A stretch of DNA of 57,467 nucleotides from Solobacterium sp. UBA3691 (GCA_002372175.1 DFIS01000032.1:1-57467), one strand, 5' to 3'; counted from the first letter of the stretch, positions 1 through 7,723 are shown. The notes: generated from the sequence alone by a model not told the origin. Made by a program: numbers and translations.

Positions 1-59
1 TGATACTTACAATTCCATTTCGTGTGTGATAGACTATGCAGGTCATCGGTGTATGCCAT
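1..59 (-). CDS. tnpA: IS200-like transposase TnpA, N-terminal fragment (runs off window)
   Basis: Reading the minus strand from the ATG at 59 gives a peptide containing SLSHTKWNCKYH, the conserved N-terminus of IS200-like Y1 (HUH) transposases, which cut and join single-stranded DNA. A GGAGG ribosome site lies at 66-70. Only about 19 codons are in the window, so the HUH and catalytic tyrosine motifs cannot be checked and the gene may or may not be intact. The match is from memory of the family N-terminus and is short, but this motif is characteristic. Confidence 0.75.
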   Translation of the reverse strand, partial: MAYTDDLHSLSHTKWNCKY

Positions 60-163
60 GATAAACCTCCTCTTATTCCTTTCGTTGTAGTTTCGCAGAC
101 CACACACGAAATTATAAGCCAGGAGGCTTTTTCTTCATGATCTCTCCGCTAAAGCTTTTTGGA

Positions 164-182
164 CCCCCAGACTATCTGGGGG
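164..182. repeat. Subterminal hairpin of the IS200-like left end
   Basis: Perfect 8-bp inverted repeat CCCCCAGA / TCTGGGGG with a 3-base loop. It sits between the transposase start and the nrfA terminator, the place expected for the hairpin bound by TnpA. It could also act as a terminator protecting the element from nrfA read-through. Confidence 0.6.
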
Positions 183-198
183 TTTTAATGGCTTTGCC

Positions 199-224
199 AA
201 AAAGACCGTCCCTTCCGGGACGGT
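199..224 (-). terminator. Intrinsic terminator of nrfA
   Basis: On the minus strand ACCGTCCC-GGAA-GGGACGGT (205-224) is followed by CTTTTTGG. It starts nine bases after the nrfA stop codon. Confidence 0.8.
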
Positions 225-232
225 ATGTCATC

Positions 233-1528
233 TTACTGAAGATAACTGTTCGCTTCGTCCAGATATTGCTGAGCCAGATCCAGACACTGGTTTGTCAGCT
301 TTGTATTGTGGGCACCTTCACTGTTTTCCACAAAGACATAGTCCCAGTACCACTGGGCATTGCGGCTGGCAAGACGTACTGCTTCAAGATCTTCATCACT
401 GAGTGTACCGGCCTGGATCGCTGATGCCAGATCTTTATCCAGCTGTTCCAGCGCATAGCCAAGCTCATTCTCACGGGCTCTGGTCGCTTCCTGGATCTTA
501 TGAACCTTTTCCGCCATGTCTTCCTTGTGACACTGCGCGCAGCTGTTCAGAAGATCAGGATCCTGCAGCGGGCTGACCCACATATGACTGGTATATACGG
601 TACCGTCTTCCGCTGTCTTCGTGGGCATATGGCAGTCCGCACAGGACAGGAAAGACGCATGTACACTGCCCTCTCCCATGTATGTTTCAAACTCCGGATG
701 CTGTACCTTCAGCTTGCGCACACCGGTATCGGCATCGACCCAGTCCGCAAACATATTGCCTTCCGCATCGACAAGCGAATTCTCGAATTCCAGGGAATCC
801 GTCGGTGAGATCTGCGCAAGACCGTGGTAGGAGACCATCGTCGCCTTGGTCGCCGGATCAAAATAGTATTCGGTATGGCACTGTGCACAGCTCAGTGTCG
901 CCGGGTCCACCTTTTCAAGATCAGCCCCGAGATTATTTGATACATACGGATGCGTGATGTAGATCACACCCGGTTCATTGCTGTGGCAGTGGAAACAGCC
1001 GAAAGCATCAGTGACCTGAACCTCCATGTCTTCAAAAGCCATGGCATATGCACTGTCGCCGTCATTGAGTACCTTCGCCGTAAAATCAGATGTCTTGCAG
1101 GTAAAACAGTTCGCCAGCTTGTGCGGTCTGCCGGTGCTTGTGACATCTTCCACCACATATGTATGACCCCTGGCACTGCCGTAGGATATCGCAAAGCCGT
1201 AACCCTCATACAGTGTCTTGATATAGGGATTTTCTTCAATATAATCGTGTATTTCACTGTTGTCATTATTGAGCATGTATGTCTCATACTCATGCGGATA
1301 CTGTTCGGCCCAGTCGGAAGATTTCATTACCTTGATTCCCGTGCCCTGCTCAGCCACAAGAGCTGTCAGCTGCTTACTGACTGCCGGTGCTTCTGCTGCA
1401 GGTGTATCAGCTGCCGCCGGTTTGATTGGAGCTGCCGGCTTTGCGCCGTTTCCGCTGAGCGCACCCAGGACAACTGCTGTCCCAAACAGGCCGCATATCC
1501 AAACTTTATACAGAGATTTCTCGTTCAT
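233..1528 (-). CDS. nrfA: Cytochrome c nitrite reductase (ammonia-forming), NrfA
   Basis: NrfA reduces nitrite to ammonium with six electrons outside the cytoplasmic membrane. The 431-residue product carries five haem sites: CFTCK at 141-145, the lysine-ligated catalytic haem that defines NrfA, then CXXCH at 178-182, 214-218, 296-300 and 330-334. The third haem is followed by EYYF (active-site Tyr, calcium-ligand Glu), and KVQHPEFE at 274-281 supplies the Lys/Gln calcium ligands and the catalytic His. Residues 9-25 are hydrophobic with no clear cleavage site, then comes an Ala/Pro-rich linker, so the protein is probably membrane-anchored. No nrfH (quinol-oxidising partner) and no cytochrome c maturation gene lies beside it; downstream is an IS200-like end. 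Divergent from a MarR-DegV operon. The start has only a weak ribosome site (AAAGGGA). Confidence 0.95.
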   Translation of the reverse strand: MNEKSLYKVWICGLFGTAVVLGALSGNGAKPAAPIKPAAADTPAAEAPAVSKQLTALVAEQGTGIKVMKSSDWAEQYPHEYETYMLNNDNSEIHDYIEENPYIKTLYEGYGFAISYGSARGHTYVVEDVTSTGRPHKLANCFTCKTSDFTAKVLNDGDSAYAMAFEDMEVQVTDAFGCFHCHSNEPGVIYITHPYVSNNLGADLEKVDPATLSCAQCHTEYYFDPATKATMVSYHGLAQISPTDSLEFENSLVDAEGNMFADWVDADTGVRKLKVQHPEFETYMGEGSVHASFLSCADCHMPTKTAEDGTVYTSHMWVSPLQDPDLLNSCAQCHKEDMAEKVHKIQEATRARENELGYALEQLDKDLASAIQAGTLSDEDLEAVRLASRNAQWYWDYVFVENSEGAHNTKLTNQCLDLAQQYLDEANSYLQ

Positions 1529-1613
1529 AGTTATTTATCCCTTTCAGGCTGTGTTCCTGATAACAGTGTACTAATAAACATAGCATTGTGTCAAAGATTA
1601 CTGCAAATTAGTT

Positions 1614-1638
1614 CAAGAAGTACTTGTTTACAAGAAGT
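1614..1638. repeat. Two direct CAAGAAGT repeats in the nrfA-marR intergenic region
   Basis: CAAGAAGT occurs at 1614-1621 and 1631-1638, 17 bases apart, immediately upstream of and touching the marR -35 box. The spacing is not a whole number of helical turns. It could bind a regulator of either divergent gene; nothing in the sequence says which. Confidence 0.4.
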
Positions 1639-1666
1639 TGACATCGCAACATCTCTGCAGTATAGT
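1638..1666 (+). promoter_or_regulatory. SigA promoter of the marR-degV operon
   Basis: TTGACA at 1638-1643, 17-base spacer, TATAGT at 1661-1666: -35 perfect and -10 one mismatch. Transcription should start near 1673, within the palindrome at 1672-1691. Confidence 0.85.
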
Positions 1667-1671
1667 ACTAC

Positions 1672-1691
1672 CATGTTGATGTATCAACATG
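1672..1691. promoter_or_regulatory. Palindromic operator, probably autoregulatory for MarR
   Basis: Perfect 9-bp inverted repeat CATGTTGAT-GT-ATCAACATG covering the predicted transcription start of marR. Its core TTGAT-N2-ATCAA resembles the FabT-type core TTGAT-N-ATCAA with one extra base. A bound dimer here would block initiation. Confidence 0.75.
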
Positions 1692-1703
1692 TATGGAGGA
1701 TAT

Positions 1704-2168
1704 ATGGAAGACCGTTTCGAGCATTTCTCCTATGCCCTGTTTGAATTATCCAGATGCTGGTACAAGATCACCGGCAACGAGATGAAGCGCTATGACCTGA
1801 GCGGAACACACGGGTATTATCTGATCACCCTCTTCCGCTATCCCGAAGGCCTGACAGCCGCAAATTTCTGCGAGATCCTCGGGCGTGACAAGGCAGGTGT
1901 CTCGAGAGCCCTGCGTCTGCTTGAAGAGCGCGGTCTCGTACACAAGGAAGGCACGAACAGACGTAACTACAACGGTGTATACAAGCTCACGGAAGACGGC
2001 AGAAAAGCGGCCGAACACACCCGCAGAAGAGTCAGCACAGCCGTCCGGCATACCGGCACAAAACTCACGGAGGAAGAGCGCAGGATATTCTATTCTGCCC
2101 TCGAACAGATCACAGCAGATCTCCGTTTTCTGAGTGAGAACGGACTCCCTGCTGAGGAAGGAGAATAA
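1704..2168 (+). CDS. MarR-family transcriptional regulator
   Basis: A 154-residue winged-helix regulator. The recognition-helix region contains GRDKAGVSRALRLLEERG followed by the wing with NRRNYNGVY and KLTEDG, the usual MarR layout, with amphipathic dimerisation helices at both ends. The start at 1704 is chosen because GGAGGA lies at 1695-1700; an in-frame ATG at 1689 has no ribosome site and falls inside the operator. The gene is followed after two bases by a DegV-family fatty-acid-binding protein, so the pair is one transcript. Because FabT-type MarR proteins respond to acyl groups, a lipid-related effector is a reasonable inference, but the ligand cannot be read from the sequence. Confidence 0.9.
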   Translation: MEDRFEHFSYALFELSRCWYKITGNEMKRYDLSGTHGYYLITLFRYPEGLTAANFCEILGRDKAGVSRALRLLEERGLVHKEGTNRRNYNGVYKLTEDGRKAAEHTRRRVSTAVRHTGTKLTEEERRIFYSALEQITADLRFLSENGLPAEEGE

Positions 2169-2170
2169 CC

Positions 2171-3031
2171 ATGGCTGTAAAGATCATTGCCGATTCCAGC
2201 ATTGATGTCCCTGCAGATGTACGTACAAAACTGCTGACGGTCCCGCTGACCGTATTCTTTTCGGATGGTGAATATACCGACAGAGTCGATATGACCGACC
2301 TGGAGTTTTACGAAAAGCTGGCTGTCAGCCAGGAGATCCCCCGCACCAGTCAGCCCAGTCCCGAACGCTTTGCCGAGGTTTACCGCCGGGTCACGGAGAA
2401 CGGTGATGACGGTGTCGTACTGACGATATCTTCCAAGGTATCCGGTACATACCAGAGCGCATGCCTTGCGGCCGCAGAGTTTGCCGGACATATTCATGTT
2501 GTCGATACCCTGACAGGTTCTGTCGGTACCGGGATCCTCGCTGAAAGAGCCCTGCAGATGGCCGAAGAAGGCATGACAGCTGCCGGGATCAAGGACGCAC
2601 TGGAAGAAGAGAAAAAGTCTGTATGTCTCTATGGACTGGTCAATACACTGGAAAACCTGAGAAAGAGCGGCAGAATATCCAAGCTCAAGGGCATGGCAGC
2701 CGAGGCTCTGCAGATCAAGCCGATCCTGACCGTAAGAGACGGTGAGATCGTCTTCTGCAATAAAGCACACGGGCTCAAACGCGGTGTGAAGATGATGGCT
2801 GAAGAAGTCCAGAAAGCCGGCGGTATCGATATCAGGAAGCCCTTCCTGATGGCCTATACCGGTCTCAGTGATGAAGTATCACGAAAACTGGAAGAGACCC
2901 TGAAGCCAATGATCACGCCTTACATGGAGAGGATCAGAACGACCATTGTCGGCAGTACGATCGGTACGCATATTGGTGCCGGAGCCGTGATCATTGCCTT
3001 CTTCCGGAAGGTAAAACCCGCCGGGGTATAA
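2171..3031 (+). CDS. DegV family fatty-acid-binding protein (FakB-like)
   Basis: A 286-residue DegV protein. DegV/FakB proteins bind one fatty acid and present it to the kinase FakA for phosphorylation, feeding exogenous fatty acids into phospholipid synthesis. Visible family marks are the N-terminal ADSSIDVP, SQPSPERF, SSKVSGTYQSA (ligand carboxyl-binding loop) and NTLENLRKSGRIS. Full length for the family. AAGGAG precedes the ATG and only two bases separate it from marR, so it is co-transcribed and probably controlled by that MarR protein. No full fakA lies in the window, although an isolated FakA-C-like domain is found at 38216-38473. Confidence 0.92.
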   Translation: MAVKIIADSSIDVPADVRTKLLTVPLTVFFSDGEYTDRVDMTDLEFYEKLAVSQEIPRTSQPSPERFAEVYRRVTENGDDGVVLTISSKVSGTYQSACLAAAEFAGHIHVVDTLTGSVGTGILAERALQMAEEGMTAAGIKDALEEEKKSVCLYGLVNTLENLRKSGRISKLKGMAAEALQIKPILTVRDGEIVFCNKAHGLKRGVKMMAEEVQKAGGIDIRKPFLMAYTGLSDEVSRKLEETLKPMITPYMERIRTTIVGSTIGTHIGAGAVIIAFFRKVKPAGV

Positions 3032-3037
3032 AAAAAG

Positions 3038-3066
3038 ACTATCTGCTTTACTGATATGCAGATAGT
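3038..3066. terminator. Bidirectional terminator between degV and the MFS gene
   Basis: ACTATCTGC (3038-3046) pairs with GCAGATAGT (3058-3066). Six A residues precede it and TTTTTATTAT follows, so it can end transcripts from both converging genes. Confidence 0.85.
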
Positions 3067-3071
3067 TTTTA

Positions 3072-4235
3072 TTATACCGTTTTTTCCTTCCGGTACTGCA
3101 GCCACAGCAGTAACATGCCGCATCCTGCAAGCAGTATACCAAAGCCGCAGAACATCTGTTCATAGCCGAAGGATTTCACGAAGAAACTGCCCAGGATCGG
3201 TGCTAATGCATTGCCGATATTCTGTCCGATCTGGATCGTAGAGGCAGCTGTACCTGCCCTGCTCTTATCCAGTTTCTTGATCACATGTGCCTGTAATGAA
3301 GGTACACCGGCTCCCTGTCCGAGAGCCTTGAAGACTGCCGCCGCCAGCATCCCTGCCAAGGACCAGCTGATGCCGACAAGGGCCATGCCAAGAGCCGCAA
3401 AGATGATCGAAGGCACAAGCAGGAAGTATACGCCCTTCTTATCCAGCAGACGGCCGGTAAACGGTCTCAGGACGACCATGCAGAGAGAATAAACCGTAAA
3501 GAAGACAGCGATACCGGTGATCGATCTCTCTTCGGCAATGATCGCAAGATATGTCGTGATCATGCCGTTGCCGGAAGAGAATAACGCTGCCAGCAACATG
3601 AAGGCTGTAAACTCCACCGCCATCAGATCGGAGAGACGAACCTTTCTCATTTCAGCCGGTTTCTCCGGTTCCTGATACGGCAGCAGGGTGATCATGACCA
3701 TGCACAGAAAGGCCGAGACAGCAGCACAGCAGAAGGTCAGCGGATAGCCGGAGATCTCGACCAGCTTCAGACCGATGCCGGGACCGACAGCCTGCGCAAG
3801 AATATTGGCCAAAGCCGCATAGCCAAGCCCTTCCCCGATCCTTGAAGCAGGGATAAACGAAGTGGAAAAAGCCACCAAAGTAACAGAGTTGATCGAAAAG
3901 AAAACACCGACCAGAAGACGCAGTGCAATCAGCATCGGGATATTCTTGACGAATGCATGCATGATCAGGACAATACCGTAACAAAACGAAGAGATCTGCA
4001 GGATGCGCTTGCGGCTGTAGCGGTCGGACAGCACACCGGCAAACGGACAGACAAACAGAGACATCAGTGACATCAGGCCGGCGATCGTCGAAGCCAGCGT
4101 AATATCCGGATTCAGGGTCAGAGAAAACTTGGCAACAAGCGGATAGGTCATCTGTCCGGCAGCCCCGGAAAACAGCGTAAGCAGGATCACCAGGAGGAAC
4201 TTCCCGGTCCAGATCGTTTCTTTCTTTTCGTTCAT
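3072..4235 (-). CDS. MFS transporter (DHA1-like drug/metabolite exporter)
   Basis: A 387-residue protein with about twelve hydrophobic segments. The loop between segments 2 and 3 holds GVLSDRYSRKRI, the major facilitator motif A, and the second half repeats a weaker version (GRLLDKKGVYF). The N-terminus MNEKKETIWTGKFLL leads into TM1. Length and motifs suit the DHA1 12-TM group of proton-coupled exporters; substrate is unknown. AGAGGT lies ahead of the ATG. It converges on degV and is transcribed alone. Confidence 0.88.
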   Translation of the reverse strand: MNEKKETIWTGKFLLVILLTLFSGAAGQMTYPLVAKFSLTLNPDITLASTIAGLMSLMSLFVCPFAGVLSDRYSRKRILQISSFCYGIVLIMHAFVKNIPMLIALRLLVGVFFSINSVTLVAFSTSFIPASRIGEGLGYAALANILAQAVGPGIGLKLVEISGYPLTFCCAAVSAFLCMVMITLLPYQEPEKPAEMRKVRLSDLMAVEFTAFMLLAALFSSGNGMITTYLAIIAEERSITGIAVFFTVYSLCMVVLRPFTGRLLDKKGVYFLLVPSIIFAALGMALVGISWSLAGMLAAAVFKALGQGAGVPSLQAHVIKKLDKSRAGTAASTIQIGQNIGNALAPILGSFFVKSFGYEQMFCGFGILLAGCGMLLLWLQYRKEKTV

Positions 4236-4334
4236 ATGTATACCTCTGCTTCAAAAGCGTAACTGCTTTTTCAGGGATTTGTCTATCAGATAATCTGTAT
4301 ATTTTATCTATAGTAAATATGTTTATGCGCACTG

Positions 4335-4343
4335 TGCTAAAAT
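4335..4343 (+). promoter_or_regulatory. Extended -10 promoter element of nudC
   Basis: TGC-TAAAAT at 4335-4343 fits the extended -10 pattern TGn-TATAAT with one mismatch. No good -35 is visible. The expected start (about 4350) is within two bases of the nudC ATG, implying a leaderless mRNA. Confidence 0.55.
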
Positions 4344-4351
4344 GATTCTCG

Positions 4352-5158
4352 ATGATACAGGAGATCCTGCCGGCAAAACTGAATAATACATACCATGACC
4401 GCCCGGCTTCGCTGAACGATACGGTGATGGTCTTCCGCGGTAATTCCGTTCTGTACGGAGATACCGGTTTTCCTGCTGTATCGGAATACGGTCCGGGCAA
4501 GCTTACATATCTCTTCAGTATCGATGATACTTACTACTACCTGGGCACGGAGACGGAGATACCCGGGTATGCGTATGTGACCCTGCGCGATATCCGTGAG
4601 AGGACTTCAAGGCACGACTGCTTTGCGGTGATGACTGCGCATCATCTGGAAGAATGGTACCGCCGGCATGTGTACTGCGGTTCCTGCGGGGATAAGCTGG
4701 TCCATGCCGAAAACGAGCGTATGATGTACTGTCCGCAGTGCGGAGCCCAGTACTTCCCGCAGATCTCTCCGGCTGTGATCGTCGGCATCATCGACGGTGA
4801 AAACATGCTGGTATCGAGGTATAACGGACGTACAGCGGGATATGCGCTGATCGCCGGCTATACCGAGATCGGTGAGACACCGGAAGAGACCGTGCACAGA
4901 GAAGTCATGGAAGAAACCGGCCTGCAGGTAAAGAATCTGCGCTATTACAAGTCACAGCCCTGGGGCATGAGCGGTTCCGTACTGCTTGGCTACTTCTGTG
5001 AACTGGATGGTGACAGCACGATCCACGTTGATCATAACGAACTGTCCCTGGCCGAATGGAAAACCCGTCAAGAACTGCCCGACGACCGTGAAAAGCTCTC
5101 TCTTACCGCTGAGATGATCCAGCTGTTCAAGGACTGCGGAAGACGGGTACTGCGCTGA
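4352..5158 (+). CDS. nudC: NAD(+) diphosphatase / NAD-cap removing Nudix hydrolase NudC
   Basis: A 268-residue NudC-type protein that splits NAD(H) into NMN(H) and AMP and can remove NAD caps from RNA. It has the N-terminal NudC domain, a zinc ribbon with C109, C112, C127 and C130, and a complete Nudix box from G169 to L191 (GX5EX7REVMEETGL). SQPW at 201-204 is the NADH-diphosphatase signature following the Nudix box; the usual PFP after it is replaced by GMS. No Shine-Dalgarno sequence precedes the ATG at 4352, and an extended -10 element ends eight bases upstream, so translation is probably from a leaderless mRNA; the next in-frame ATG (4427) also lacks a ribosome site. Confidence 0.93.
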   Translation: MIQEILPAKLNNTYHDRPASLNDTVMVFRGNSVLYGDTGFPAVSEYGPGKLTYLFSIDDTYYYLGTETEIPGYAYVTLRDIRERTSRHDCFAVMTAHHLEEWYRRHVYCGSCGDKLVHAENERMMYCPQCGAQYFPQISPAVIVGIIDGENMLVSRYNGRTAGYALIAGYTEIGETPEETVHREVMEETGLQVKNLRYYKSQPWGMSGSVLLGYFCELDGDSTIHVDHNELSLAEWKTRQELPDDREKLSLTAEMIQLFKDCGRRVLR

Positions 5159-5187
5159 TCCCGGCATACAATTCAGGATATACAAAA

Positions 5188-5207
5188 GCAGAGATCAGGA
5201 TCTCTGC
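5188..5207. terminator. Bidirectional terminator after nudC
   Basis: GCAGAGAT-CAGG-ATCTCTGC, followed on the plus strand by CTTATTCTTTTT and on the minus strand by TTTTG. It separates nudC from the converging membrane-protein gene. Confidence 0.8.
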
Positions 5208-5208
5208 C

Positions 5209-6744
5209 TTATTCTTTTTCGATCATCCCGGTTTCTTCTTCCGACTCTTTATCCGTAAATGCGGCCTCTTCATTGTAGATCTTATCCGGAATACCAAACA
5301 GCATACTGAACCATTCCAGACGTTCCTGCAGGATCTGCCGTCGCTGCCGCATACCGCCCTCTGCACCGGTAATATATGCCCTGTTCAGTTCATGCGTACT
5401 CAGATCATATTTCTCAGACAGAGTGTCAAACAGGTCCATCGGTACGACGATATTGGATTCTTCGGAATGCAGACCGGTCTGATATCCTACGCCGAAGACA
5501 GAGATCTTGATCTCCGTGGGATCGGCATCATCCGGCCAGCTTTCAACCATGCGTTTATGCCTGAAATCCGAGAGCTTGTTATAGCCGAAGCGCAGCAGTG
5601 CCGCAACAGACAGCCCCAGCAAAAACATGATCGGTGTCGTCAGAAATGCAGGGAAATACGTGATCAGACGGTAGATGTCACGCCAGCCTCCGTGCTGTTC
5701 ACCCAGCAGAAGCACGTTGGAGATGTATACCAGCGCATAGAGATAAAACGGAAGCAGGCACAGCAGACTGTCTCCCGGGGTCAGCCGGATATTGTCTGAC
5801 TCCACCGACATCAGTAATACAATGGCCAGGATCGGACAGACGATATGAAGCCAGAAATTCATGCCTGTTACCGCCAATGAACCCAGCACCGGCCAGATCA
5901 GTGTCAGCGCAAAGATCATTGTCAGGGTCGTACAGATCGTACCGCTGTACTGTACCAGAAGGACCCATTTCGGAAACGAAAACCGCCTCCGCCGCACACC
6001 CTCGATCGCATACGGCACAAGGAATGCCGCACCCAGTGCAGAAAGCGTATTGGAATTGACCGTAAACAGCTTGTACAGATTAGCGCCGCGTTCCGGTGTG
6101 ACTTCGTTGGGATTCGTGATCAGACCGCCGACGACCGCCCGGAACGTAAATACAACCACGCATACACTTGCGGCAAGTGCGATCACACTGCGGAAACGGT
6201 ACAGCCGGATGATCAGATCTCTTTCCTTCTGGACCCTTGTTCTCTCACGGGAGGAATTATCCCGGCGGTACAGTGTCCTGCCCAGGTATTCACACTTCTG
6301 CACACCCAGCAGGAACATGCACAGTTCATTCATGAAGATCATGCAGAAGGCAAATGTCATCGACTTGCCGAAGGAACGGGACAGCTTGATCTTCATGACC
6401 GCCGACAGCGCAAAGTGCAGAATAAATACAGGAATATAAATACGCAGAGCCCAGCCGTAAGGATCAAGATTTCTGCCGTAAGGACCGATAAACAATTCCG
6501 TCATTCTCAGGATAATGACGAGAATACCTACCTTCCGGTTCCAGGCAATATCATATAATTCAAGATGATGCAGGAACGGAACGATACCATGCCAGGGTAC
6601 ACGGCCGGCTTTGGCAAGTACCTTCCAGGTACCGTAACAGAGGATCACTTCCATGAAGATAAATGCTGAAAAGACAAGCCATGAAGGCATGCCCAGAAAC
6701 GCCCCTTTTGAGAAGATCTCCGTTAAAAAGCCATCAAGCATCAT
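5209..6744 (-). CDS. Polytopic membrane protein with DUF5684-like N-terminus
   Basis: A 511-residue protein with many hydrophobic segments. The first third contains KVLAKAGRVPWHGIVPF, similar to the DUF5684 pattern (K.F.KAG...W...IPF) found in small membrane proteins. After TM3 there is a cytoplasmic basic stretch (RRDNSSRERTRVQKERD), then a second membrane block of about seven segments, and finally a 110-residue soluble tail from WPDDAD to the end, with SVFGVGYQTGLHSEESNIVVP and an acidic terminus. The start is supported by AGGAGG ten bases upstream. No catalytic motif is recognised and function is unknown. The DUF5684 link is by eye only. Confidence 0.8.
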   Translation of the reverse strand: MMLDGFLTEIFSKGAFLGMPSWLVFSAFIFMEVILCYGTWKVLAKAGRVPWHGIVPFLHHLELYDIAWNRKVGILVIILRMTELFIGPYGRNLDPYGWALRIYIPVFILHFALSAVMKIKLSRSFGKSMTFAFCMIFMNELCMFLLGVQKCEYLGRTLYRRDNSSRERTRVQKERDLIIRLYRFRSVIALAASVCVVVFTFRAVVGGLITNPNEVTPERGANLYKLFTVNSNTLSALGAAFLVPYAIEGVRRRRFSFPKWVLLVQYSGTICTTLTMIFALTLIWPVLGSLAVTGMNFWLHIVCPILAIVLLMSVESDNIRLTPGDSLLCLLPFYLYALVYISNVLLLGEQHGGWRDIYRLITYFPAFLTTPIMFLLGLSVAALLRFGYNKLSDFRHKRMVESWPDDADPTEIKISVFGVGYQTGLHSEESNIVVPMDLFDTLSEKYDLSTHELNRAYITGAEGGMRQRRQILQERLEWFSMLFGIPDKIYNEEAAFTDKESEEETGMIEKE

Positions 6745-6843
6745 AAACGAGGTTCCTCCTGCTGCCCAAATACTGTTTCTACCACAATTTTAAACCTGTA
6801 CGCCGATCTTTTCCATGTACATGATCCGGGTCATATAACAAAT

Positions 6844-6868
6844 AAAGCCCTGTTATGCACAGGACTTT
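6844..6868 (-). terminator. Terminator of the NifX-SlyD fusion gene
   Basis: Minus strand AAAGTCCTGT-GCATA-ACAGGGCTTT (one mismatch), followed by ATTTG. It begins seven bases after the stop codon. Confidence 0.65.
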
Positions 6869-6874
6869 AAGCGA

Positions 6875-7723
6875 TTATTCTGCAGAAACCAGTTCGATCC
6901 GGAAGTTGAGTTCCTTGCCTGCCATCTCATGATTGGCATCGAAGGTGATCGTCGTATCCGTCTTCTCCGTTACCGTTACCGGGAATCTCTGTCCGCGGGG
7001 GTTGCGCAATGCGACCTGATCGCCGACGTTCAGCTTTTCGGAGCCCCTCATCTTACTGATCTCGGCTGTGATCAGAAGATCGGGATTGTACTCACCGTAG
7101 GCCTCTGCAGGCATCAGGTGTACATTGACTGTTTCACCGACAGTCATCACCGCAACAGCCTTGTCAAAGCCATGGATCATCTGCCCTACACCGCAGATAA
7201 ACTCCAGAGGTTCGCCGCGGTCATACGAGGAATCAAACTGTGTGCCGTCATTGAACGTCCCCTTGTAATGTACTTTGCATAACTTGCCGACATTGGGGCC
7301 TTCGATCGCCGGCATGTGATGAGGACAGCCGCCGCAGTCACTGCCGCAGTCTTCACCGCAGCCATCGCCGCAGCCGTGGTTCTCTTCATGATCATGATGA
7401 TCGCAGTTGACACCCTGTGACTCAAGCGTACCGTTCAGATATGCACGTACAGCCTCATCCGCATCGCCCTGGGCACCGGAGATCACTTCCACACCGGCTG
7501 CCGCCAGAGCTGCCTTCGCACCTTCGCCAAGACCGCCGCAGATCAGCACATCGATGCCGCGTGTACGCAGAACATCTGCCAGTGCCTCATGCCCGGCTCC
7601 GTCATTGCCGATCACTTCCGAAGAAACGATCTGCTTGTCTTCAACTTCATATATCTTGAAGGACTGTGTCCTTCCGAAATGCTGGAATACATTTCCGTTC
7701 TCATACGTTACTGCAATTTTCAT
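6875..7723 (-). CDS. NifX/NifB-type cofactor-binding domain fused to SlyD-like FKBP isomerase
   Basis: A 282-residue three-part protein. Residues 1-105 look like a dinitrogenase iron-molybdenum cofactor-binding (NifX/NafY) domain: MKIAVTYENGNVFQHFGRTQSFKIYE, with ICGGLGEGAKAAL later. Residues 107-136 form a metal-binding linker with C107, a His cluster, then Cys at 118, 122, 126, 130 and 133. Residues 145-282 are an FKBP/SlyD prolyl isomerase: VHYKGTFNDGTQFDSS, the GVGQMIHGFDKAV turn, and an insert-in-flap domain with EAYGEYNPDL. SlyD chaperones nickel and other metals, so a metal-delivery role is plausible; the order NifX-linker-SlyD is the reverse of normal SlyD, whose metal tail is C-terminal. 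GGGAGG supports the start. No nif genes are near. Confidence 0.88.
   Translation of the reverse strand: MKIAVTYENGNVFQHFGRTQSFKIYEVEDKQIVSSEVIGNDGAGHEALADVLRTRGIDVLICGGLGEGAKAALAAAGVEVISGAQGDADEAVRAYLNGTLESQGVNCDHHDHEENHGCGDGCGEDCGSDCGGCPHHMPAIEGPNVGKLCKVHYKGTFNDGTQFDSSYDRGEPLEFICGVGQMIHGFDKAVAVMTVGETVNVHLMPAEAYGEYNPDLLITAEISKMRGSEKLNVGDQVALRNPRGQRFPVTVTEKTDTTITFDANHEMAGKELNFRIELVSAE

Larger units (their letters stand above)
1..195 (-). mobile_element. IS200/IS605-family element, truncated by window edge
   Basis: The first 59 bases encode the start of an IS200-type transposase on the minus strand. Between that start and the nrfA terminator lie two strong hairpins, AAGCC-AGGA-GGCTT at 116-129 and CCCCCAGA-CTA-TCTGGGGG at 164-182. 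Subterminal hairpins at the left end are typical of IS200/IS605 elements, where TnpA recognises them and they also block incoming transcription. The outer boundary cannot be fixed: IS200 elements have no inverted repeats or target duplications, so 195 is an estimate placed just before the nrfA terminator. Confidence 0.7.

Noticed and set aside
950..1744. Plus-strand 264-codon open frame antisense to nrfA
   Set aside because: It mirrors a gene with five intact haem motifs, has no ribosome site and runs through the marR promoter and operator.
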